Made by a program: the position numbers and the translations under genes. A model generated the notes under the pieces. The model saw only the letters and a list, made by a program, of their open reading frames with translations, made no database searches and was not told the DNA's origin. From Thermoleophilaceae bacterium (GTDB lineage: Bacteria; Actinomycetota; Thermoleophilia; Solirubrobacterales; Thermoleophilaceae), in contig JAUJNT010000003.1 in the NCBI GenBank assembly GCA_030448005.1, forward strand, positions 295,061-359,060: DNA of 64,000 nucleotides, read 5' to 3'. Shown here piece by piece: positions 40,943-48,974 of the stretch. The first letter of the stretch is position 1; each line of letters opens with the position of its first letter.

Positions 40943-42321
40943 CGCTCGAAGACCGCCATCTGCGTGGGCGGGCCCACCTCGGGATCGTCGGGCCCCACGG
41001 GTATGAACCGCGCGGAGTACCCATGGCGGGTCCCGACCTGCTGCGCCCAGGCGGCGAACTCCTCACGCGTCCACTCGAAGCGGTGGTCGGGATGGCGCAG
41101 GTTGCCGGCAGGCAGCGTCTCCCAGCGCACGTTGTACTCGACGTTCGGCGTGGTCACGACCACGGTGCCGGGGCGGGCTGAGCCGAACACGTTCTGCTCC
41201 GCGGCTGCGAGGCGCGGCGGGTCGAGGTGCTCGATCACCTCGACGAGCGCGGCGGCGTCGTAGCCCACGAGCCGCTTGTCGCGGTACGTGAGCGGGCTGT
41301 GCAGGAGCTTGATCCGCTCACGCCGGTCGTCTGAGAGCGTGTCGAGCTTCAGGCGGCGGGCGGCCCGCTCGAGTGAGCGCACCGAGACATCGACGCCGAC
41401 GACCTCTTGGTAGCCCGCACGCATCAGCCGCGCGAGCAGCGCACCGGACCCGCACCCGAGGTCGAGCACCCGCCGAGCGCCGGAGGCTTCGAGCACCGAC
41501 TCGACCGTGCCGAGGCGCTGGTCGCGTAGGGACACGCGCTCCTCCAGGGCCTCTTCGCGCTCCTCGTCATCGCCGTGATCGGCAGTCGGCGCTGTTTCGT
41601 CGAGCTGCGCAAACGCCGGGTGGTAGAGCTGTGCCTGGTGCTTGAGGTAGCGCCGCACGATCAGGTCGCGCTCTGGGTGCTGACCGAGCCAGCCCTCGCC
41701 ACGGCGCATGAGCTTCTCGATCTCCGTGTCGTCCACCCAGTAGTGCTTGTCGTCGTCGAGCACCGGCAGCAGCACGTACAGGTGGTTGAGCAGGTCGGCC
41801 AGCCGCACCTCGGCCCGTAGGCGCAGCCCCACGTGGCGGCCCTCGCCCCACTCCGGGAATTGGGGATCGAGCTGCAGCGGCGTGGCATCCACCGAGTAGC
41901 CGAGCGGCTCGAAGAGACCTCGCACGAGCGATTCTCCGCCGCGAGCGGGGACGGCCGGCAATGACGCTTCGAGCGGGATCGCCGAGCCGACGAGCTCGGG
42001 GCGCTCCTTGCACGTGCCCGCCATGGCGGTCTTGAACACGTTCACCAGCCCGACCGACATGAAGGACGACGCCGCGTACGGGCGGTCGTTCACGTACTCG
42101 GCGAGCGCGAAGGAGCCCGCGCCGCTACCGCGGCGCACGAGCCCGACCGGATCGACGTCCACGAGCAGGGCGACACGGCAGAGCTCCCGCGACGCCTCCG
42201 GGTAGAAGACGTGCGCCTGGCCGAACGGCAGCCCGAAGGTCTGCGGACGCTCCGGATGCTTGTGCAGCAGGAATCCCAGGTCGGTGGCCGGGCGGTGGGT
42301 CGTCGAGATGGTCAGTAGCAC
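40939..42321 (-). CDS. hen1: 3'-terminal RNA ribose 2'-O-methyltransferase Hen1
   Basis: 460 residues. The N-terminal half is the Hen1-specific domain that works with Pnkp ligase (LGFLLHKHPERPQTFGLPFG, YVNDRPYAASSFMSVG). The C-terminal half is a SAM methyltransferase (RVLDLGCGSGALLARL) with the Mn-binding ALVEVIEHLD segment and TTPNVEYNVRW. It methylates the 2'-OH at the break before sealing so the repaired site resists recutting. GTG 42321 precedes LLTISTTHRPATDLGFLL, the normal family start. Confidence 0.95.
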   Translation of the reverse strand: MLLTISTTHRPATDLGFLLHKHPERPQTFGLPFGQAHVFYPEASRELCRVALLVDVDPVGLVRRGSGAGSFALAEYVNDRPYAASSFMSVGLVNVFKTAMAGTCKERPELVGSAIPLEASLPAVPARGGESLVRGLFEPLGYSVDATPLQLDPQFPEWGEGRHVGLRLRAEVRLADLLNHLYVLLPVLDDDKHYWVDDTEIEKLMRRGEGWLGQHPERDLIVRRYLKHQAQLYHPAFAQLDETAPTADHGDDEEREEALEERVSLRDQRLGTVESVLEASGARRVLDLGCGSGALLARLMRAGYQEVVGVDVSVRSLERAARRLKLDTLSDDRRERIKLLHSPLTYRDKRLVGYDAAALVEVIEHLDPPRLAAAEQNVFGSARPGTVVVTTPNVEYNVRWETLPAGNLRHPDHRFEWTREEFAAWAQQVGTRHGYSARFIPVGPDDPEVGPPTQMAVFER

Positions 42322-42338
42322 GTCCCCGACCCTATTCG

Positions 42339-42383
42339 GCGGGGCAGCCCCGCGGCGGCCTATCGTGACGCGGCGTGCGTCAC
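42339..42383. promoter_or_regulatory. Palindromes in the hen1 / AGPS divergent region
   Basis: GCGGGGC-A-GCCCCGC (42339-42353) and GTGACG-7 nt-CGTCAC (42365-42383) lie in the 111 bp between divergent genes. They are symmetrical enough to be operators controlling either direction. Confidence 0.45.
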
Positions 42384-42432
42384 TGGTCCATCCCAGAGGG
42401 TGGCGAGCGCACGGGCGCGGTACGGTCTGGCG

Positions 42433-44163
42433 ATGAGCGCATCGGTACGGGTTCCGGATGCACGACAGGCGCAACCTCCTGCAGCGGTCAACGGAAGGAA
42501 GGCTGCCGCCGGAATGAAGTGGTGGGGCTGGGGCCAGGAGGGGATCTCCTTCACCCACGAGGACAAGCCCGCTCTGCGTCCGTTCATCATGCGCCACCTC
42601 GGCCTGGACATGGAGAGGACAACCTCTCGGCCCGTCGCCTTCGAGGACCTCGACATCCCCGCCCCCGCTGTCGGCGCCGAGCTGCGAGGGGCCCTCGAGC
42701 GGGCCGTCGCGGTCGAGCGGGTCTCGACAGACCCCCTCGACCGGGTGATCCACGCCCGCGGCAAGAGCCTCCGGGACCTCGTGCGCCACCGCCGCGGCGA
42801 GCTCGGCCGGCTCCCCGACGTGGTGCTGCGACCGCGCGACGAGGAGGAGGTCACCGCCATCCTGCGAGCCGCCCTCGAAGCCGACGCCGTCGTGATCCCC
42901 TTCGGCGGCGGCACCAGCATCTCCGGGAGCCTCGAGGCGCGGCCGGCCGAGACCCGCACCGTGATCTCGGTGGACCTCGGCCTGCTGGACCGGGTGTTGG
43001 CGATCGACGACGCGTCGCGTCTTGCGCGCGTGCAGTCCGGTGTCTTCGGCCCGCACCTCGAGAAGCAGCTGAACGCGCAGGGGTTCACGCTCGGGCACTT
43101 TCCGGACAGCTTCACCCACTCGACGCTCGGGGGCTGGATCGCCACCCGCTCGTCAGGGATGCAGTCGGACCGCTACGGCGACATGGCCGACCTGACGCGG
43201 GGGCTTCGGGTGGTCACCCCCTCGGGGATGCTTGTGACCCGACCGGTGCCGAGCACGTCGACGGGCCCGAGCGTGCGGGAGATGGTGCTGGGCAGCGAGG
43301 GACGGTTGGGCATCATCACCGAGGCCACCGTGCACGTCCGCCGCCTTCCCGCCCGCCGGACGATCCTCGGCTACCTCTTCCCCTCCTGGGCTGAGTCGCT
43401 CGCCGCTATGCGCGACATCGCCGCAAGCGAGGCCTCGCCCTCGGTGACCCGCGTTTCGGATGCCAACGAGACGCAGTTCTCCCTTGCCACGAAGAAGAAG
43501 GACACGCTGGTCGACCGCCTCAAGTCGAAGGCGCTGAAGGAATACCTCGAGCGCCGGCGCGGCTTCGACGTCGAGGCCATGTGCCTTTCGTTCATCGGCT
43601 ACGAGGGCGGCGAGAGGCACATCGCGGCGCAACGCAAGCTCGTCGGTTGCATCGTCGCCCGCCACGGCGGCCTCTGCGTGGGCGAGGGCCCCGGTTCGCT
43701 CTACGACCAGAAGAAGTTCGACACTCCCTACATCCGCGACTACCTGCTCGATCGCGGAGCGCTGGGCGACGTGTCGGAGACCGCCGCGCCGTGGAGTGCG
43801 CTTCCGCTCGTGTACGACAACGTGGCGACCTCGGCCCACGGCGCCTTCGACGACCTCGGCGTACGGGGATACCTGATGTGCCACCTGTCGCACTCCTACC
43901 ACGCGGGCGCGTGCCTCTACTTCACGTTCGCCTTCAAGCCATCCGGGAAGCGAGACGGGCTGGAGGAGTATGACGCCGTCAAGTCCGCGATACAGCAGGC
44001 GTTCGTGGACTCCGGCGCCACGCTCTCCCACCACCACGGTGTGGGCACCGAGCACGCGAGCTGGCTCGAGCAGGACATCTCGGCGCCGGGCGTGCTGATG
44101 TTGCGGGCGCTCTTCGACGGCGCCGACCCGGGAGCCAACCTCAACCCGGGGAAGATCGTCTGA
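42433..44163 (+). CDS. FAD-binding oxidase, alkylglycerone-phosphate synthase-like
   Basis: A 576-residue VAO/PCMH-type flavoprotein resembling alkyl-DHAP synthase, which swaps an acyl for an alkyl group to make the ether bond. MKWWGWGQEGISF, the FAD segment VVIPFGGGTSISG, FPDSFTHSTLGGWIATRSSG and the active-site histidines in LSHHHGVGTEHASWL match AGPS. ATG 42433 chosen; GTG 42400 is also in frame. It leads a lipid-related operon with plsC and an SDR. Confidence 0.88.
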   Translation: MSASVRVPDARQAQPPAAVNGRKAAAGMKWWGWGQEGISFTHEDKPALRPFIMRHLGLDMERTTSRPVAFEDLDIPAPAVGAELRGALERAVAVERVSTDPLDRVIHARGKSLRDLVRHRRGELGRLPDVVLRPRDEEEVTAILRAALEADAVVIPFGGGTSISGSLEARPAETRTVISVDLGLLDRVLAIDDASRLARVQSGVFGPHLEKQLNAQGFTLGHFPDSFTHSTLGGWIATRSSGMQSDRYGDMADLTRGLRVVTPSGMLVTRPVPSTSTGPSVREMVLGSEGRLGIITEATVHVRRLPARRTILGYLFPSWAESLAAMRDIAASEASPSVTRVSDANETQFSLATKKKDTLVDRLKSKALKEYLERRRGFDVEAMCLSFIGYEGGERHIAAQRKLVGCIVARHGGLCVGEGPGSLYDQKKFDTPYIRDYLLDRGALGDVSETAAPWSALPLVYDNVATSAHGAFDDLGVRGYLMCHLSHSYHAGACLYFTFAFKPSGKRDGLEEYDAVKSAIQQAFVDSGATLSHHHGVGTEHASWLEQDISAPGVLMLRALFDGADPGANLNPGKIV

Positions 44164-44219
44164 GGCCCCGCTTCACGACGCTGAGAAACCCGCGCGAGCG
44201 GCGGGAGTACTTCCAGGAC

Positions 44220-45098
44220 ATGCCTGAGGGAGGATCCAGTGGTCTGGCGACCGAGGCGCGGCCAGGGTTCGGGGAGACGGGCCGCGATTGTGCAAGCCTC
44301 GACGTGCCCTGGGCGCGCCGCGGACTGGCGCGCGGGGTGCGTGAGTTGATCCTGTGTGGGGTGCTGGGCCCCGCAATGGTGCTCTACACCCGCCGCACGG
44401 TCGTCGGAAAAGAGCGCCTGCTAGATCTCGAGGCGCCGGTCCTCTTCGTGGCCAACCACTCGAGCCACATGGACACGCCGGCCATCCTGCGGGCCCTACC
44501 GGGCAGGTGGCGCCGGCGCACGGCGGTAGCGGCCGCCGCGGACTACTTCTACCGCAAGCGCGGCGTTGCGCAGATCATGTCGCTGGTGTTCAACACGGTT
44601 CCCGTGCGGCGAGACGGCGGTGGCCTCGCGCCCGGGTCGGCCTCACATCTGGACCGGCTGATCGAGGAGCGCTGGAACCTGCTGCTCTTTGCCGAGGGCA
44701 CACGGTCGCGCGACGGCATCGTCGGGCGGCTGCGCTCGGGCGCAGCTGTGCTGGCGGCCGAGCACGGCCTGCATATCGTGCCGATCCACGTGTCGGGTAC
44801 CCGCGACGCGATGCCCCGGGGGCGAAAGTGGATGCATCGCAAGCGGGGACGCCCCGGCTCGCGCCGCCACCCGACCGAGATCCGGTTCGGGCCTCCGATC
44901 CGACCGCGTGAGGGCGAGAGCCGTGCCGAGGTCATGGAGCGGGTGCGCGTGTTCCTCGCGGCGTCCGGAGCCTCCACGACGCCGGACGAGCGAAGCCTCG
45001 TGCGTGACGCGGGCCCCGGCGCTCGGGTGCCCGCCGAGCCCGGGCGCCCCGCAGTCGGGCCCCGCGCCGAGGCCGGGCGGCCGCCGGTGCACCCGTAG
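44220..45098 (+). CDS. PlsC-type lysophospholipid acyltransferase
   Basis: A 1-acyl/alkyl-glycerol-3-phosphate acyltransferase-like protein. The catalytic NHSSHMD is near residue 82, the glycerophosphate-binding EGTRSR near 160, and VPIHVSGT after it. 292 residues with an extra N-terminal segment and a Pro/Arg-rich C-terminus. Downstream of the AGPS-like gene, it would fit acylating sn-2 of an ether lipid. Confidence 0.87.
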   Translation: MPEGGSSGLATEARPGFGETGRDCASLDVPWARRGLARGVRELILCGVLGPAMVLYTRRTVVGKERLLDLEAPVLFVANHSSHMDTPAILRALPGRWRRRTAVAAAADYFYRKRGVAQIMSLVFNTVPVRRDGGGLAPGSASHLDRLIEERWNLLLFAEGTRSRDGIVGRLRSGAAVLAAEHGLHIVPIHVSGTRDAMPRGRKWMHRKRGRPGSRRHPTEIRFGPPIRPREGESRAEVMERVRVFLAASGASTTPDERSLVRDAGPGARVPAEPGRPAVGPRAEAGRPPVHP

Positions 45099-45100
45099 CC

Positions 45101-46111
45101 GTGGCGCGCGTATTTGTCACAGGTGGAAGCGGCTTCATCGGCGGCGCCCTCGTCGGCACGCTGCTCGAGCGGGGCGACGAGGTGGTGGCCCTCGCTCGCT
45201 CCGCGGCCACGGCCCGCGCGCTTGCGGGCCGCGGGACCGAGGTGGTGCAGGGCGACGTGCTGGATGAAGACGCCCTCGCGGCGGGCATGTCGGGGTGCTC
45301 GCTGGCCTATCACGTCGCCGGAGTCAACTCGCACTGCCCGTCTGACCCCGCGATGCTCATGCGCGTCAACGTGGGTGGGGCCGTCGCAGCGGTGCGGGCA
45401 GCCGCCCGGGCGGGTGTCGGCCGGGTGGTGTACACGTCCTCGGCGGCATCGCTCGGGGAGCCGGTCGGCGCCGTGGGACGCGAGGACACGCCCCACCGGG
45501 GCTCATACCTGTCCGTCTATGACCGGTCCAAGCACGAGGGCGAGCGGGCCGCCTTCGGGGCGGCGCGGCACGCAGGGGTCGAGCTGGTGGCCCTCAATCC
45601 CTCTTCGGTACAAGGGCCCGGGCGCTCTGGCGGAAACGGAAAGATCGTGATCGCCTATCTGAACGGGCGGCTTCCGGTCTTCGTGGACACCTGGATCAGC
45701 CTCGTTGACATCGACGACTGCACGCAGGGCCACCTGCTGGCCGCCGAGCGGGGGCGCGCCGGAGAGCGCTACGTGCTGAACGGCTCGACGATCACCTCTG
45801 ACGAGGCGCTCGAGATCATCTCGCAGCTTGCCGGGGTGCGCGACCGCGTTCGCATCGTCCCACCGTGGGTGGCCAGGACCGCCGCCGCGCTCGCCGAGGG
45901 CGCCTCCCGGGCGCGGCGCCGCACGTCGCCCGTTTGCAGGGCGAGAGTGCGCACGATCCTGCACGGCCACCGCTACGACGGCTCGCGCGCGACGGAGGAG
46001 CTCGGCCTGAGCTATACCCCCGTCGCGCACACCTTCCGGCGGACCATCGATTGGGCCGTGGCGGAAGGACTCGTCACGCGCCCACTGCCGCGCGGCACCT
46101 CGCCTAGCTGA
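45101..46111 (+). CDS. Extended SDR: NAD-dependent epimerase / 3-beta-HSD-like reductase
   Basis: 336 residues. Rossmann motif VFVTGGSGFIGGALV at the N-terminus, YHVAGVNSH, catalytic YTSSAAS and YDRSKHEGE (Tyr/Lys). It resembles dihydroflavonol reductase/3-beta-hydroxysteroid dehydrogenase-type enzymes. Starting 2 bp after plsC, it probably reduces an intermediate in the same lipid pathway. It overlaps the small basic gene tail-to-tail. Confidence 0.85.
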   Translation: MARVFVTGGSGFIGGALVGTLLERGDEVVALARSAATARALAGRGTEVVQGDVLDEDALAAGMSGCSLAYHVAGVNSHCPSDPAMLMRVNVGGAVAAVRAAARAGVGRVVYTSSAASLGEPVGAVGREDTPHRGSYLSVYDRSKHEGERAAFGAARHAGVELVALNPSSVQGPGRSGGNGKIVIAYLNGRLPVFVDTWISLVDIDDCTQGHLLAAERGRAGERYVLNGSTITSDEALEIISQLAGVRDRVRIVPPWVARTAAALAEGASRARRRTSPVCRARVRTILHGHRYDGSRATEELGLSYTPVAHTFRRTIDWAVAEGLVTRPLPRGTSPS

Positions 46112-46409
46112 AGAACCCGCGCGGCACCGGGCGCCTGCTCGGGCTCATCGGCGCGTCGGGATCGACCTCCCTGGCCTCGTCCTCCTCCTTGCCGTCCGGG
46201 CGCTTATACACGAAGCGGCTGGGGTGGGACTCGCCCTTGATCCCTCTGAAGTAACCACTGGTCCCGGGCATTCCCTCATCGGGCTCGGCCTGCTGCCACC
46301 CGGTGTCCCAGACGTTCTTCTTGCCGGACTTGCCGCGCTTCTCCTGCTTGGCCTCCGGTGCCTTCTGGGACATCGACGGGCTGCTCTTTTTACGGAATGG
46401 CATCTTCAC
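46104..46409 (-). CDS. Small basic protein A (GYxxGxK / RPDGK type)
   Basis: 101 residues, Lys/Arg/Ser-rich and probably disordered. MKMPFRKKSS at the start; GMPGTSGYFRGIKG and YKRPDGKEED in the middle. The same skeleton occurs in the 85-residue protein at 46873-47130, so the two are paralogues. Highly charged with no membrane segment. It might bind nucleic acid or ribosomes, but nothing proves this. Confidence 0.7.
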   Translation of the reverse strand: MKMPFRKKSSPSMSQKAPEAKQEKRGKSGKKNVWDTGWQQAEPDEGMPGTSGYFRGIKGESHPSRFVYKRPDGKEEDEAREVDPDAPMSPSRRPVPRGFFS

Positions 46410-46512
46410 GCTCTCGACTCCTTGATTCGAGTTTTCCGGGCCGGCAGAGCAGCGCCAGCCCGCGCCGATGGACCGACATCCGGGTTGTAGCCGAGTAGGG
46501 CGTCATACGTAA

Positions 46513-46549
46513 GTGCGATTCGCACCTAGCAGGCGAGCTGGCGCGCCAG
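46513..46549. promoter_or_regulatory. Two palindromes between divergent small genes
   Basis: GTGCGA-T-TCGCAC (46513-46525) and CTGGCGCGCCAG (46538-46549) sit in the spacer between small protein A (leftward) and the Cys-rich ORF (rightward). Candidate operators. Confidence 0.5.
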
Positions 46550-46589
46550 GGGACGTTTCGTACCCAGACAGAAGGGGAGACTCCAGTTT

Positions 46590-46835
46590 ATGAAGGCATG
46601 CTGCCCACCCGGAGAGGGGTGCAACGGGCCAACTGGGTACCAGGATCCGTGCGCCCTGTACCTCTGTCGCCGCAGCCGGCGCCCGGAGGCAGAGCGCGCA
46701 CTGCGGCTGTGGGAGCGCTTCGACGAGGCACGGCGAGACCAGGCATCACGTCATCACCGTCGGACCCTCCGGCGGGCCTACCAGCGCACGCGTGACAAGG
46801 CGGTGTCCTCCCCCTGGACACCCACCGCTGCCTGA
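46590..46835 (+). CDS. Small Cys-rich ORF, 81 aa
   Basis: Begins MKACCPPGEGCNG with further Cys at PCALYLC, then a long Arg-rich helix (LRLWERFDEARRDQASRHH). AAGGGGAG lies about 12 bp upstream of the ATG, and third-position G+C is fairly high. The N-terminal cysteines could bind a metal. No family recognised; it lies between the two paralogous small basic genes. Confidence 0.5.
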   Translation: MKACCPPGEGCNGPTGYQDPCALYLCRRSRRPEAERALRLWERFDEARRDQASRHHRRTLRRAYQRTRDKAVSSPWTPTAA

Positions 46836-46872
46836 GCGGCATTGCTGCTCAGACAGCGGGCGGCGCGAGCGG

Positions 46873-47130
46873 CTACCCGAACCAGCGCTTCTTCTTGATC
46901 ACCTTGTCCGGCTTGCCGTCGGGACGGCGGGTCAGGAAGAAGGTGGGCAGAGCGGTCTTCGGACCGTTGGGGTAACCGGCCGAGCCCGGGAAGCCGTCCG
47001 ACCCCGTGTTCTGGGCGAGTTCACGATCCGCCACCGCCCGCTTCTGCGGCTGGGCCTGCCTCTGCATCTTGCGATTGGAACCGCCTGCCCCGCGTCCCTG
47101 GGGGGCCTTGCTCTTCCTCCCGAACTTCAT
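46873..47130 (-). CDS. Small basic protein B, paralogue of protein A
   Basis: 85 residues. MKFGRKSKAPQGRG at the start, GFPGSAGYPNGPKT and LTRRPDGKPDKVIKKKRWFG toward the end, matching protein A in GxPGxxGYxxGxK and RPDGK. It has AAAGGAG at ideal spacing before the ATG, so it is well expressed or at least well initiated. Role unknown. Confidence 0.75.
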   Translation of the reverse strand: MKFGRKSKAPQGRGAGGSNRKMQRQAQPQKRAVADRELAQNTGSDGFPGSAGYPNGPKTALPTFFLTRRPDGKPDKVIKKKRWFG

Positions 47131-47276
47131 GTACGAGCTCCTTTGTTTGTTGAACTGCGACCGGCGCGCCCATGTTCCCAGGGACGGCGCCTATGTGCAA
47201 GGCGCATCTACTGGCGCGTGGATCTTCGCCTGCTCGGTGCAACCGGGCCTCGAGGGAGGCGTTAGCCTCGCGCGGC

Positions 47277-48974
47277 GTGGCTTCGCAGCTGATCCCTTGG
47301 TGGCGCTCGGGGGTGGTGCTCCAGGTCTACCCGCGCTCGTTCGCCGACTCGAACGGCGACGGGGTGGGCGACCTCGCGGGCGTGACCTCGAGGCTGGACC
47401 ACCTCGTCGACCTCGGCGTGGACGCGGTCTGGCTATCTCCCTTCTACCGCTCGCCGATGGCGGACTTCGGCTACGACGTGAGCGATTACAGGGACGTCGA
47501 CCCGACCTTCGGCACGCTCGCAGACGCCGACGCCCTGCTCGAAGGCGCGCACGCGCGTGGGCTACGGGTGATCTTCGACTGGGTTCCCAACCACACCTCG
47601 GACCAGCACGAGTGGTTCCTGGCCTCCCGCTCGAGCCGCGTCGACCCCAAGCGCTCCTGGTATGTATGGCGCGATCCGGGACCCGGCGGCGCACCTCCCA
47701 ACAACTGGATCTCGAACTTCAAGCTCCACGGCGACGTGCCGGCCTGGACCTTCGACGCGCACACGGGCCAGTCCTACCTGCACTCGTTCCTCCCCGAGCA
47801 GCCAGACCTCAACTGGGACGACCCCGAGGTACCCCAGGCGATGCACGACGTCCTTCGCTTCTGGCTCGACCGCGGGGTCGACGGGTTCCGCATCGACGTC
47901 GCGCACGCGCTGGGCAAGGACCCCGAGCTGGGCGACGACGAGCCGGGCCGGCCCCATCACGAGGACTGGCCGAGCGTCCACCCCCGGCTGCGCGCGATCC
48001 GCGGCGTGCTCGAGGAGTACGAGGGCGACCGGATGGCCGTCGGCGAGGTCTACCTGCTCGACCAGAAGGCCCTCGCGCCGTACGTGAGCACCGGCGACGA
48101 GCTGCACATGGTGCACAACTTCGTCTTCCTCAACCTGCCCTGGTCGGCCGCCGGGTTCCGCGCGACCGTCGATGAGTTCGAGGAGCTCGCCGGACCGGGG
48201 GCGTGGCCCGCGTGGTGCCTGGGAAACCACGACCACTCCCGGATCGCGACCCGCTACGGCCCCGGCCCCGCCCGTGTGGCGGCGATGCTGCTGCTGACCC
48301 TTCGGGGCACGCCGTTCCTCTTCCAGGGAGACGAGCTCGGGCTGACCGACGTCGAGGTGCCGCCCGACCGGGTGGTCGATGTGGATGGGCGCGACCCCGA
48401 GCGAGCCCCGATCCCGTGGGCGCCCCCCTCGAGCGCCGGCCCCGGAGCCGGGTTCACCACCGGCGAGCCATGGCTGCCGGTCACTCCCGACGCCGAGCGG
48501 GTGGCCGCCTCGGTGCAGGCGCACGACCCCGAGTCGATGCTCTCCCTTCACCGGGAGCTGCTGGCGCTTCGCCGCGCCACCCCCGCGCTGCGAGACGGCT
48601 CCTACCGCGCGCTCGAGGCCGGCGAGGACATCTACGCCTACGAGCGCGGGGGAGAGGTCACCGTGGCGCTCAACTTCGCCCGGGAGCCGCGCGCGGTTGA
48701 TGCGACCGGCCGGGGCGTGCTTGTGCTCTCGACTCGCCCCGGCAGGAAACGCGGCGGGGAGGTGGACCTTGCCGACCTGGTGCTCGAAGCCGACGAGGGA
48801 GTGATCGTCGCAAGCGCGCCCCGGGGCGGGAGTCGCGCGCCGCTGGGGCGGGAGTCGAGCGCGGCTAGGGCGGGAGCCGCCGTCCCGGCCTTCGGACGCG
48901 CAGCCAGCGGAAGTCGTGAGGCTCGAGGTCGAGCTTCGCACACCCGCCGTCCAGCCCGTGCACGTCAGCGCTGA
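47277..48974 (+). CDS. GH13 alpha-glucosidase (oligo-1,6-glucosidase type)
   Basis: 565 residues. YPRSFADSNGDGVGDLAGV at the N-terminus, nucleophile Asp in GVDGFRIDVAHALG, acid/base Glu in MAVGEVYLLD, transition-state Asp in CLGNHDHSRI. It fits the GH13 subgroups that hydrolyse alpha-glucosidic oligosaccharides. The last 35 or so residues (Arg/Ala-rich) read antisense through the end of the neighbouring GH13 gene, a 110-bp tail overlap, so the natural stop may have been lost. GTG 47277 chosen at ASQLIPWWRSGV; no good ribosome-binding site. Confidence 0.85.
   Translation: MASQLIPWWRSGVVLQVYPRSFADSNGDGVGDLAGVTSRLDHLVDLGVDAVWLSPFYRSPMADFGYDVSDYRDVDPTFGTLADADALLEGAHARGLRVIFDWVPNHTSDQHEWFLASRSSRVDPKRSWYVWRDPGPGGAPPNNWISNFKLHGDVPAWTFDAHTGQSYLHSFLPEQPDLNWDDPEVPQAMHDVLRFWLDRGVDGFRIDVAHALGKDPELGDDEPGRPHHEDWPSVHPRLRAIRGVLEEYEGDRMAVGEVYLLDQKALAPYVSTGDELHMVHNFVFLNLPWSAAGFRATVDEFEELAGPGAWPAWCLGNHDHSRIATRYGPGPARVAAMLLLTLRGTPFLFQGDELGLTDVEVPPDRVVDVDGRDPERAPIPWAPPSSAGPGAGFTTGEPWLPVTPDAERVAASVQAHDPESMLSLHRELLALRRATPALRDGSYRALEAGEDIYAYERGGEVTVALNFAREPRAVDATGRGVLVLSTRPGRKRGGEVDLADLVLEADEGVIVASAPRGGSRAPLGRESSAARAGAAVPAFGRAASGSREARGRASHTRRPARARQR

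Noticed and set aside
39365-41263. 632-codon plus-strand frame opposite pnkp
   Set aside because: Shadow of pnkp's high GC third positions; no motifs, while the opposite strand has all three Pnkp active sites.
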